NCBI GenBank assembly: GCA_019637295.1
Contig: JAHBVX010000003.1
Coordinates: 558,001-622,000, forward strand
Origin: Polyangiaceae bacterium
GTDB lineage: Bacteria > Myxococcota_A > Polyangia > Polyangiales > Polyangiaceae
Reading direction: 5' to 3'
Length of the DNA: 64,000 nt
This document shows positions 46,404 to 54,791 of the stretch, piece by piece. Each line of letters begins with the position of its first letter. Position 1 is the stretch's first letter. A program made the position numbers and the translations under genes. Below the pieces are notes generated by a model. The model saw only the letters and a list, made by a program, of their open reading frames with translations, had not been told where the DNA came from and made no database searches.

Positions 46404-47855
46404 TCACGGGCTTGACGCGCAAGCCCGGGGGTCGTCGGCTCGGAGCGCCGCGAGGGGCACCCGGGTCAGCCCGATGCGCTGCTTGCCGACGCTGTAGGCG
46501 ATCCACAGGTGACGCTCGCTCACGCGGCTGCTCGGGTACTGGGCGCCAGACTGGTGCTTGAAGAGGCCCGGCCAGAAGGGCTCCTGCGCGCCCGCGGCGA
46601 GCAGCCAGCTGCACTCGAAGCGGCGGCCATCGACGCTCCGCGTCAGGTACAGCCCGTGGCGGTCCGGCAGTCCGCCGACGACGAAGGCGCCGCCGTCGGG
46701 CAGCTCCCCCGCGCTCATGAGTCCCCAGCCGGGCAGGTTGGTGCGCGCGGAGCAGCCGTAGCTCGGCGCGGTGGGCCCGCGAACCGACGCGTAGTAGACG
46801 CCCAGTCGCGCCAGGTTGTCGCGCAGCGCGACGCGCGCGCCGTCGGCTCTCCCGAACTCGCTGGCGTGCCCGGGCCGATCGGGACCTGGCTCACAGCTCG
46901 GCGGTGCGGGCGCGGGCTCGACCGACCCGCGATCCGTGCGAGGCGCCGCGAGCTGCCGTTGCATGTCCGCGGGCGCGCGCGTGATCGGGGGGCGCTCGGC
47001 GTACGCCTTCTCGAGGGGACCGACCTTCAAGCGCACCTCGGGAGTGACCTGGAGCTCCTCTCGGAGCGCCGTGGTGAAGTAGCGCTCGGAGGTGGCCACG
47101 AGCCCTCCGTCCACCACGTCGAAGCGCTGGACGAAGTCCATACCGAGCCCGAACCAGACGTCGAGGTCGAAACCCGCGCGCTCGTCCCGGGTCGCTCTCC
47201 ACCGAGCCGTCGGCAGCGGCGACCCGTCGTAGCGCTTGCGAAACTGCGCCGCGTCGGTCCAGCCGATCGTGGCCAAGGTCCGACCGAAGAAGAACAACGC
47301 TCCGCCCATCACGCGAAACCCTCCCCACACGTACACACCGTTGACACGGCCGGCCTTCAGCTCGGGTTCGCTCGACCGGGTGCGAGCGGCGAAGGGAACC
47401 GGCGAGGGCGCCACGACGACCGGCGCGCTCACCGCCAGCTCGGACTCGGACACGGCGACCCCGAGGACGCGCTGACCGGGACCGTTCTCGTCTTGCTGGT
47501 GGTTCTGCCAGAGGACCACGACGTGCCCGCGATGGATCAACAGCTCTGGCACGTGATTGTAGGTGCCGCAGCGCTCGGTCTCCGCGCCGCACGGGGCGGG
47601 GTCGAACAGGGTCCGGTGGCTGCTGCTGCCGAGCAGCGGGAGCCCGAGATCCGGACGCTGCGGCGCGAAGCTCGGCGGAGGCGTCCAGCGCACCGCCGCG
47701 TCGTCGCGCGGGGCGGCGCCCTCGGCCGAGCGCGTCAGTCCCTCGTCCTGGGGCGGCGACGGGGGCAGACCCTGCGGCGAGCTCGCGCCGCGGCAGGATG
47801 CGAGCGTCAGCGCGACCAGCGGCAGCAGCGTCCCAAGGAGGTTCAGCTGCCGCAC
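46404..47855 (-). CDS. lipoprotein of unknown function
   Basis: About 483 residues. Signal sequence with lipobox TLASC (ending GTLLPLVALTLASC), then a Pro/Ser/Asp/Glu linker (about 25-60) and a large beta-rich body with ELLIHRGHVVVLWQNHQQDE, GVYVWGGFRVMGGALFFFGR and RHGLYLTRSVDGRRFECSWL, a pattern like BNR/sialidase-type beta propellers. GTG 47855 or GTG 47879 are possible starts. It is divergent from the polysaccharide genes (93 bp), and could act at the surface on that polymer, but this is a guess from position only. Confidence 0.65.
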   Translation of the reverse strand: MRQLNLLGTLLPLVALTLASCRGASSPQGLPPSPPQDEGLTRSAEGAAPRDDAAVRWTPPPSFAPQRPDLGLPLLGSSSHRTLFDPAPCGAETERCGTYNHVPELLIHRGHVVVLWQNHQQDENGPGQRVLGVAVSESELAVSAPVVVAPSPVPFAARTRSSEPELKAGRVNGVYVWGGFRVMGGALFFFGRTLATIGWTDAAQFRKRYDGSPLPTARWRATRDERAGFDLDVWFGLGMDFVQRFDVVDGGLVATSERYFTTALREELQVTPEVRLKVGPLEKAYAERPPITRAPADMQRQLAAPRTDRGSVEPAPAPPSCEPGPDRPGHASEFGRADGARVALRDNLARLGVYYASVRGPTAPSYGCSARTNLPGWGLMSAGELPDGGAFVVGGLPDRHGLYLTRSVDGRRFECSWLLAAGAQEPFWPGLFKHQSGAQYPSSRVSERHLWIAYSVGKQRIGLTRVPLAALRADDPRACASSP

Positions 47856-47948
47856 TCTCTGGACATGATACAGATGCACCGACGATTCAAGCCCCTCGTG
47901 CTAGACGCAAGGTGGCGAGTCCCGGGTGGGACTCCGTCGTTTGCTGCC

Positions 47949-50900
47949 ATGAAGGTCTTGTTCTACCTGCAGCCCCGCGTCGAGCTCGGCGATCCGTTCT
48001 TCCGCTATGCGACGCTGCGCGGCCCCATCGTGGCGCAGCTCGAGTCGCTGCGGCGGAGCGGCGTGCAGACCCACTTGGTGCTCGGCCAGGCCGTGCGCGA
48101 GCGGGCGGCGGAGCACGGGCTCGTGCCGAGGCTCGGCTCGCACTCGGTGCTGACGGACTCGGCGCTCTCGGGTGTGCTGTCGAGCTACCAAGCCGACGCC
48201 CGTGCCTGGTATCGGCAGAGCGCGACGCCGAGCCAACACGACGCGATGCGGCGCCTGGTCGAGAGCTCGCTGCCCTCCGGGTTCGTGCCCGACGTCATCC
48301 TGGTGTGGGAGACCCCGACTCCCTATCTGCAGGAGCTGTTTCCGCACGCGCTCCTCCTGTACCAGTGGCCCGGCTTCGTGTCGCGGCCTCCGTTCCCGGA
48401 GCTCGTCACGTTCGACACGGGCCTCCTGGGGCGCTCTGCGACCTCCCGTGTGCTCGACGCGATGCTGCCGCACATCGGGCTGGCCGAGGCGCAGCGACGG
48501 CTGGAGCCGCTGCGAGAAGACGCGGGCCTCGCGCTGGGGCGATTCGACCCACTCGAGCGCCTCGTGCAGCGCTACCGGCACCAGTTCGAGCGGCTCGTGC
48601 TCGTACCGCTGCAGGTGGACGACTACTTCACCATCACGGAGGTGCTGCCAGAAGGCCAGTCCCAGCTGGACTTTCTGGTGGCGCTGCTGTCGCAAATCCC
48701 CGAGCACGTCGGCGTGGTCGTGACGCAGTACGTCTCCTCGAGTCTGACGGGTGAGGTGCTGACGCCCGCGGTGGCCGCCAGCTTGCGCGAGAGATTTCCG
48801 CACTTCCTGTACGATCCGCTGACCGACCGCGTCCCGTACTGTTCACAGTTCTTGGTGCGTGCGCTGGACGGCACCATCGCCATCTCGTCGTCGGTAGGGC
48901 TGCAGGCCGCGCTCTGGTCCAAGCCGCTCTTGGCCGTGGGCGACTCCCACATCGCGCCCTTCGCCACGGCACAGGACGTGCCGGAGCTGCTGCCTCAGCT
49001 CGGCGGTCCGGAGCTCGAGCGCAGTCGCCAGCTCGCCGTCCTGCTCCCGCGCCAGCACCCGCCCCTGCGCACGCTGGTGACTCGCGACGGCCTGTTGGCA
49101 GCGCACCTAGCGCAGCTCTACGCCGCGAACCAGTCCGGCGACCTCGCAGCCGGCCGCTGGCCGCTCGTGCTCCCGGAGCCCGAGTACTTCGCCGCGATGG
49201 CGAGCCTGCTGCGCGCGCCGGAGCTGAAGGCCGCGCTCCAGCGAGCGAACGTCGTCGTTCCTCGCGCGACGGATCCCTACGACGCGATCAGCGCGGCGGA
49301 CGTCGTGTGTTTCGATCTCTTCGACACCCTGCTGCAGCGCCCCCTCGAGCACCCAACGGACGTCTTCAGCTTCATGGAGGCCGAGGCGCGGACGCTGCTC
49401 GAGCTGCCCGCGCTGGACTTCGTGCGCGCGCGGCGCGAGGCGGAGCGGCGAGCCTTCGCGACGAACCTCGCCCGGGGCGTGCAAGAGTCCACCCTGCTCG
49501 AGATCTACCAGGCGCTCGCGGCGGAGCTGGGCGTGCCCGAGCGGGAGGTCTCCGAGCTGATGCACTTGGAGCTGAAGCTCGAGCGTGACTTTCTGCGGCC
49601 GCGCCCGATCGGCAAGGCGCTCTTCGACTTCGCGCGCTCCCGGGGCAAGCGAGTGGTGGTCATCTCCGACATGTACCTGCCCGAGGAGTTCTTGGCCGAG
49701 CGGCTGGCGGAGCACGGCTTCGCCGGCTACGAGCGGCTCTTCGTCTCCTCGAGCCACCGCGCGAAGAAGCAGACCGGAGCCCTGTTCCAGCTCGCCATCG
49801 ACGCGCTCGGCGCGCCACCCGAGCGAATCCTCCACATCGGGGACAACCCCGTGGGCGACCTCGAGCAGCCGCGCCGGGTCGGCCTGCAGGCGCTGCTCCT
49901 GCGTCGCGCCATGCCCTATTTTCGAGAGACGTCCGCCTACGGCCTGCTCTGGTCCCGCGACGAGCAGAAGCACCATCGCGACTGGCGCGCCGTCCTGACC
50001 GTGGTGGCTCAGGGTCTGTACGACGAGCCCCTGGACTCGCACCGAAGTCGCACGCTGTTCTCGGGCCAGGCGCGTGCGCTGGGCTACTACGGGCTCGGAC
50101 CGTTGCTGCTGGGGTTCACCAAGTGGCTGGCGGACGAGGCGGTGCGTGATCGGAAGGAGCGCTTGTTCTTCCTGGCGCGCGACGGGCTCGTGATGCTGCG
50201 GGCCTACGAGGCGGTGACCCGCGCGCGTCCAGAGGCTCCCCGGGGCAGCTACCTCCTTTGTTCCAGGCGCGCGGTGAACGTGGCGAAGCTGTACGACGTC
50301 GCGGACATCATGTCCTTGGTCGACATCGACTACGCGAAGATGGAGTTTGGGCGCTTGCTCGAGCACCGCTTCGGGCTCACGCGCAGCGCGGCGCTCGAGG
50401 CGAGCATCGCCCGCTCGGGATTGAGCTGGGACAGCCCAGTCGACGTAGACTCGCGCGCGGAGGTGAAGGCAGCCGTCGCGCTGGTAGCCGACGCCATCCT
50501 GGAGTCCGCCGCCGCGGAACGCGCAGCGTACCTCGCCTACCTGGAGCAAGAGGGGGTGGCGGGCAGCGATCGCGCCGTGGTGGACATCGGCTACGCCGGC
50601 ACCATGCAGGAGTCCCTGTGCCAGCTGCTCGGCCAACGAGGCGAGCTCGACGGCTACTACCTCATGACCTTTCGCGCCGCCCTCGCGCGCCAGAGGAGCC
50701 TGGGACGTCGGCTTCGGGGGTACCTGGGAGAGTTCGTCGATCGCCACGACACCTGGCACCCATTCTGCAAGCACGTGCCCCTGTACGAGACGCTGCTGAG
50801 CAGCCAGACGACGTCGCTCGTGCGCTTCACGCGGAGCGAAGACGGCTCCCCGCGCCCGAGCTTCTTGCCGCGTCTGACCGAGGAGGCGCAGCGCGTCGCG

Positions 50901-51368
50901 TTCGTCGCCGAAGTTCAGGACGGCGCGCTGAGCTTCGTGACGGACGCGGTCCGCGCCTTCGGCCCGCACCTCCAGGCCATGGACATCGAGCCCTTCAAGT
51001 CGCTCCGTCCCCTGCAGCTGCTCTTCGATGACGCCCACCCGGTGGATGCCCGGATGTTCCAGGGAGTCCGCTTCGAGGACGCCTACGGCGGCGCGCAGTC
51101 ACGCTGGATCCTGGCGCCCGCCCCGCGCCTGCGCCACGACGCCAGCATTTGGACGCGTGGTCGCGAGGTGCTGCTGAAAGACGCCCGCAGGCGCAACGGC
51201 AGCCGGGACTCGGCGGGCTGGGTGCGTCGAGCGGTGCACGGCGTCGCCGATCGCATCCTCGACCCGCGCAAGAGCGCCAAGCTCAGGCGCGATCCGGCAC
51301 GCTTCTTCGCGGACGCGAAGGTGCCGCTCCGCTGGCTGGGCAAGCTCTATCCGAGCGCCAAGGGCTAG
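47949..51368 (+). CDS. fused capsule-type glycosyltransferase and HAD hydrolase-like protein
   Basis: 1139 residues, the first gene of the rightward polysaccharide set. N-terminal half (about 1-430) resembles capsule-export/Kdo-transferase type glycosyltransferases (VLFYLQPRVELGDPFFRYAT, VLVPLQVDDYFTITEVLP, DGTIAISSSVGLQAALWSKP). The C-terminal part is HAD-like: DLFDTLLQRP (about 455-465), VVVISDMYLP (about 568-577), SSSHRAKKQTGALF and ILHIGDNPVGDL (about 623-634). A further region (about 700-1000) has ERLFFLARDGLVMLRAYE and VVDIGYAGTMQESL, known from long HAD proteins of polysaccharide loci. ATG 47949 is chosen; the frame upstream is antisense to the lipoprotein. Confidence 0.8.
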   Translation: MKVLFYLQPRVELGDPFFRYATLRGPIVAQLESLRRSGVQTHLVLGQAVRERAAEHGLVPRLGSHSVLTDSALSGVLSSYQADARAWYRQSATPSQHDAMRRLVESSLPSGFVPDVILVWETPTPYLQELFPHALLLYQWPGFVSRPPFPELVTFDTGLLGRSATSRVLDAMLPHIGLAEAQRRLEPLREDAGLALGRFDPLERLVQRYRHQFERLVLVPLQVDDYFTITEVLPEGQSQLDFLVALLSQIPEHVGVVVTQYVSSSLTGEVLTPAVAASLRERFPHFLYDPLTDRVPYCSQFLVRALDGTIAISSSVGLQAALWSKPLLAVGDSHIAPFATAQDVPELLPQLGGPELERSRQLAVLLPRQHPPLRTLVTRDGLLAAHLAQLYAANQSGDLAAGRWPLVLPEPEYFAAMASLLRAPELKAALQRANVVVPRATDPYDAISAADVVCFDLFDTLLQRPLEHPTDVFSFMEAEARTLLELPALDFVRARREAERRAFATNLARGVQESTLLEIYQALAAELGVPEREVSELMHLELKLERDFLRPRPIGKALFDFARSRGKRVVVISDMYLPEEFLAERLAEHGFAGYERLFVSSSHRAKKQTGALFQLAIDALGAPPERILHIGDNPVGDLEQPRRVGLQALLLRRAMPYFRETSAYGLLWSRDEQKHHRDWRAVLTVVAQGLYDEPLDSHRSRTLFSGQARALGYYGLGPLLLGFTKWLADEAVRDRKERLFFLARDGLVMLRAYEAVTRARPEAPRGSYLLCSRRAVNVAKLYDVADIMSLVDIDYAKMEFGRLLEHRFGLTRSAALEASIARSGLSWDSPVDVDSRAEVKAAVALVADAILESAAAERAAYLAYLEQEGVAGSDRAVVDIGYAGTMQESLCQLLGQRGELDGYYLMTFRAALARQRSLGRRLRGYLGEFVDRHDTWHPFCKHVPLYETLLSSQTTSLVRFTRSEDGSPRPSFLPRLTEEAQRVAFVAEVQDGALSFVTDAVRAFGPHLQAMDIEPFKSLRPLQLLFDDAHPVDARMFQGVRFEDAYGGAQSRWILAPAPRLRHDASIWTRGREVLLKDARRRNGSRDSAGWVRRAVHGVADRILDPRKSAKLRRDPARFFADAKVPLRWLGKLYPSAKG

Positions 51369-52213
51369 CGCGACGCTTGCAGCGCTTGCAGCCGCGCGAA
51401 GATCAGGTTGACCGCGGTGCGGGCCACGAGCACGTAGCCGCGGTCGCAGAGCAACTCGGACAGCAACTCGGACGTGCGCCGGGTCGGTTCGACGCGGAAG
51501 CGGTCGCTTGGCTCGACCACGATCACTCGCGGCGCGAAGCGCTCGAAGTCCAGCGAACGGAGCACCGGGAGGTCCATCGACTCGAGGTCCACGTCGAGCA
51601 GGTCCGGAGGCTCGGCGGCGAAGTGCTGCTCGAGGACGGCGTCGAGGGTCGTCGCGCCGACCATCAACGTGTGGACGACCGTGTCCGCCAGCGTGGCGCC
51701 CGGCCTGCCGTGGTGGAAGTGCGCGACGAACTCCGCGCTGAGCGACGACACCTCGTGCGCGCCGGACAGGTGCAGCCGAACCCGCGAGGACTCCAGCGTC
51801 GGCACGACGGCCTTCTGCAACACGACGTCTCGTGGCCGAACGCGCCGCAGCTCGGCGGCGAGATGCGGGATCGGCTCCACCAGCACTCCCGAGTGTCCGA
51901 GCTCGTACAGGCGCCATGTGTTGCTGGTGCTCACCGGGTGGTTGGCGCCGAGATCCAGGTAGCGCAGCCTCCCCTCGGCGAAGCGCGCGGGCTCCATCGC
52001 GCCGAGCAGCGCGTTGACGATCAGATCTTCTGCGCATTGGCCGTAGTAGGGCACCGGCGAACCCGGCAGCGTGGGCTGACTGCAGCCATGGCGCGCGATC
52101 GCGGCCTCGACGTGCGGGTTCGTCCGCGCCTCGTCGAGCACCTCGGCTCGTTGCTCGCGCTGCCTGGCCCTCGCACGTCGCCGGGCCTGCTGAAGCTTCC
52201 ATGACCACACCAC
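51365..52213 (-). CDS. FkbM family methyltransferase
   Basis: 282 residues. FkbM pattern: YYGQCAEDLIVNALLG (about 56-71), LRYLDLGANHPVSTSNTWRL (about 84-103, SAM motif I), VLVEPIPHLAAEL, and DLLDVDLESMDLPVLRSLDF near 205. FkbM enzymes methylate hydroxyls of sugars or polyketides. GTG start at 52213. It converges on the previous gene so tightly that both stop codons lie in one CTAG (51365-51368). It is the last gene of the leftward part of the locus, after the CgeB-like gene (114 bp). Confidence 0.88.
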   Translation of the reverse strand: MVWSWKLQQARRRARARQREQRAEVLDEARTNPHVEAAIARHGCSQPTLPGSPVPYYGQCAEDLIVNALLGAMEPARFAEGRLRYLDLGANHPVSTSNTWRLYELGHSGVLVEPIPHLAAELRRVRPRDVVLQKAVVPTLESSRVRLHLSGAHEVSSLSAEFVAHFHHGRPGATLADTVVHTLMVGATTLDAVLEQHFAAEPPDLLDVDLESMDLPVLRSLDFERFAPRVIVVEPSDRFRVEPTRRTSELLSELLCDRGYVLVARTAVNLIFARLQALQASR

Positions 52214-52327
52214 CCGGGCGAGTCTAGACGGCTTCGAGCGCTTGAGTAAGAGCAGGTCTCGAGAGCGTGCCGAGCCGGGCGGACCGCGGCGCGCCCCTGA
52301 GCCGGCGGCGATGGATCGGCCGGTCGC

Positions 52328-53329
52328 TCACACGCCGACCACGCCCCGCAGCGCGTCGAGCCGATGTGCCCAGGTGTGCTGCTCGGCGACGTGACGGGCT
52401 CCCGCCTCGGCCCGGTCGCAGTCCTCGACGCTCGGTCCTCGGGCGAGGCGCGAGAGCAGCTCGCGAGCGCCGTCGCGGTCGCTGACGACGTGACAGTACT
52501 CGCCGAACCAGCGCTCCACCGCCAGGGCCGGCGTGGTCACCGCGATGCTGCCGCACGCCAGGATCTCCAGCAGACGCCGCGACAACATGGTCGGCGAGTC
52601 CTCCACCGTGTTGACGTTGAGCGACACCAGGTGGTCCTGGTAGATCCGCGCCGTCTCGGCGTGCGGTACGGCGGGCCGGACGTCGCAGCCCGGCAACACC
52701 GGGTACCGGTAGTGGGCGCCCCTGCGCCCGGAGTTCCGGTCGAAGACCGTCAGCCCGAGGGTCGAGCTCGCGGCCTCGAGCAGCATGTCCTGGCGCTCCC
52801 GCCGGCGATCGTGGATGTGGCGGCTGTAGCTGCCGACGAAGCAGGCCCGCTGAACCTTGGCCGGTCCAGCGCGGAAGCGGTGCAGTCGCGGCTGCACCGC
52901 GAACATGAGCGGATGCACCGAGGCCTCGGCCCCCATCACGGCGCGATAACGCGGAATGCTCGACTCGTCCACCGTGAACACGTGGTCGAACAGCTTCGCG
53001 CTGTCGATGAAGCGCTCGAAGTGGACGCCGTCTTCTTTGCTCCAGAAGACGCAGGGGATGCCGCGATCCCGCGCCCGGGAGACCAGCTCGGCGAGCGTGC
53101 GATTGTTGCGCCTCGGGTGGTCTGGATACGCCGCGATGCGGAACTTCCAGCGATCACGAAGCCCCTGCCACGCAGACTCGACCAACACCAAATCCGGCTT
53201 CCATAGGGCGAGCACGAAGCGGTAGTTGAGCGGCGTCAGGTCTCGGATCTCGCACTCGCGCGACAAGCACTCTCGCGTGATCGCGTCTGCGACGAGCGCG
53301 ACACGTAATCGCACGTTCAGTCCGCTCAC
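52328..53329 (-). CDS. CgeB-like glycosyltransferase family protein
   Basis: 333 residues. Core motifs PDLVLVESAWQGLRDRWKFR, PCVFWSKEDGVHFERFI, DHVFTVDESSIPRYRAVMG, ACFVGSYSRH, DRNSGRRGAHYRYP and SLNVNTVEDSPTMLSRRLLE are those of CgeB/DUF3880 type glycosyltransferases, with RRLLEILACGSIAVTTP as the C-terminal nucleotide-sugar segment. It is a close paralogue of residues about 172-490 of the 1241-residue protein at 54788. GTG 53329 is preferred; GTG 53314 is possible. Divergent from wecC with 154 bp between. Confidence 0.85.
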   Translation of the reverse strand: MSGLNVRLRVALVADAITRECLSRECEIRDLTPLNYRFVLALWKPDLVLVESAWQGLRDRWKFRIAAYPDHPRRNNRTLAELVSRARDRGIPCVFWSKEDGVHFERFIDSAKLFDHVFTVDESSIPRYRAVMGAEASVHPLMFAVQPRLHRFRAGPAKVQRACFVGSYSRHIHDRRRERQDMLLEAASSTLGLTVFDRNSGRRGAHYRYPVLPGCDVRPAVPHAETARIYQDHLVSLNVNTVEDSPTMLSRRLLEILACGSIAVTTPALAVERWFGEYCHVVSDRDGARELLSRLARGPSVEDCDRAEAGARHVAEQHTWAHRLDALRGVVGV

Positions 53330-53483
53330 GCGCGTCGATCCGATCTTGTGCAGAGCACCACGTCGGCTAGAGTACCCTCTACCGAGCAGCGCCGGGATTT
53401 GCCAGCGCTTTCGACGGGGGCCCTGGCCGAAGCGCAGCGCCAAGCGGGCACGCGCTCCCCGGCCCGCGCATGAACGATCCGTG

Positions 53484-54791
53484 ATGTCCGAGCCACCCAG
53501 CAACAAGACCGTCTCCGTCGTGGGCCTCGGATACATTGGGCTACCGACCGCCGCGGCCTTCGCCGCGCGGGGTGTCCGAGTCCTGGGCGTAGACGTGAAT
53601 CCGCAGGTGGTCGACGTGGTCAACCGCGCAGAGGTCCACATCCCAGAGCCCGAGCTCGCGCGCGTCGTACGCGCCGCCGTGCGCGAGGGTTGCCTGCGCG
53701 CGTCCGGACAGCCCGAGCGCTCGGACGCGTTCCTGCTCGCGGTTCCGACACCCATCGCCCAGGACCGCTCGCCGGATCTGAGCTTCGTGCGGACCGCGGC
53801 GAGTGCCGTCGCCCCGGTGCTCGAAGCCGGCAACTTGGTGGTGCTCGAGTCGACCGCGCCCGTGGGGACCACGCAGCAGCTCGCCGCGTGGCTGGCGGAG
53901 GCACGCCCGGATCTGACCTTTCCACAGCAGCACGGCGAGCAGTCGGCGATCGCCATCGCCCACTGCCCCGAACGTGTCTTGCCGGGACAGATCCTGCGCG
54001 AGCTAGTCCACAACGACCGAGTGATCGGCGGGATGACGCCGCGCTGCGCGGACGCCGCGGCAACGCTGTATCGCATCTTCGCGCGGGGCGAGTTGCACCT
54101 CACGGACTGCCGAACCGCAGAGCTGTCCAAGCTCGCAGAGAACTCGTACCGCGATCTCAACATCGCCTTCGCCAACGAGCTGTCCCTACTGTGCGATCGC
54201 CTCGGCATCGACGTGTGGAAGCTCATCGCGCTGGCGAATCGGCATCCCCGAGTGGAGATCCTGCGCCCGGGTCCGGGCGTGGGCGGCCACTGCATCGCGG
54301 TGGATCCGTGGTTCGTCGTTCACGCCGCGCCAGACCTGGCCACGCTCGTCCGCGCAGCCCGCGACGTCAACGACCGTAAGCCGCTCTGGGTCCTGGACCA
54401 GGTAGGTAACGCCATTGCGCGCCAGCAGCGGACCCACGGCCGCGCGTCGCGCCCCGTCACGGTCGCGCTCCTGGGCCTGGCGTTCAAGCCGGACGTCGAT
54501 GATCTGCGAGAGAGCCCCGCCGTGTTCATCGCGCGACGGCTCGCGGAGCGCGACGACGTCGAGCTCTGCATCGTGGAGCCCAACATCACGACACTTCCGC
54601 CGGCGCTGACCGATCGCCGGCTCGTGGCGCTGGACGAGGCCCTCGCCCGCGCGGAGGTGGTAGTGGTCCTGGTCGGGCACCGAGAGTTCGGCGGGCTCGA
54701 CCGCGCACTAGCGCCGCACCAGCTGGTGGTGGACACGGTGGGCCTGCTCGAGCGCGCCGGCCCACGGCCGGCGCCCGCGGGGCAAGCATGA
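53484..54791 (+). CDS. wecC: UDP-N-acetyl-D-mannosamine dehydrogenase
   Basis: Oxidises UDP-ManNAc to UDP-ManNAcA, four-electron NAD enzyme. 435 residues. Motifs: VSVVGLGYIGLPTAAAF (about 10-26, NAD), LAVPTPIAQDRSPDLSFV, STAPVGTTQQLA (about 128-139), ELSKLAENSYRDLNIAFANE (about 213-232, WecC-type, not Ugd), GPGVGGHCIAVDPWF (catalytic Cys about 267-270), and LGLAFKPDVDDLRESP (about 330-345). With wecB 8 kb further right it completes the UDP-ManNAcA route. It opens a rightward operon whose next gene overlaps by 4 bp (ATGA). Confidence 0.93.
   Translation: MSEPPSNKTVSVVGLGYIGLPTAAAFAARGVRVLGVDVNPQVVDVVNRAEVHIPEPELARVVRAAVREGCLRASGQPERSDAFLLAVPTPIAQDRSPDLSFVRTAASAVAPVLEAGNLVVLESTAPVGTTQQLAAWLAEARPDLTFPQQHGEQSAIAIAHCPERVLPGQILRELVHNDRVIGGMTPRCADAAATLYRIFARGELHLTDCRTAELSKLAENSYRDLNIAFANELSLLCDRLGIDVWKLIALANRHPRVEILRPGPGVGGHCIAVDPWFVVHAAPDLATLVRAARDVNDRKPLWVLDQVGNAIARQQRTHGRASRPVTVALLGLAFKPDVDDLRESPAVFIARRLAERDDVELCIVEPNITTLPPALTDRRLVALDEALARAEVVVVLVGHREFGGLDRALAPHQLVVDTVGLLERAGPRPAPAGQA

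Noticed and set aside
53340-53400. Promoter-like TTGTGC / TAGAGT pair and a small inverted repeat before wecC
   Set aside because: The match to a sigma-70 promoter is weak (only part of each box) and such pairs are expected by chance.
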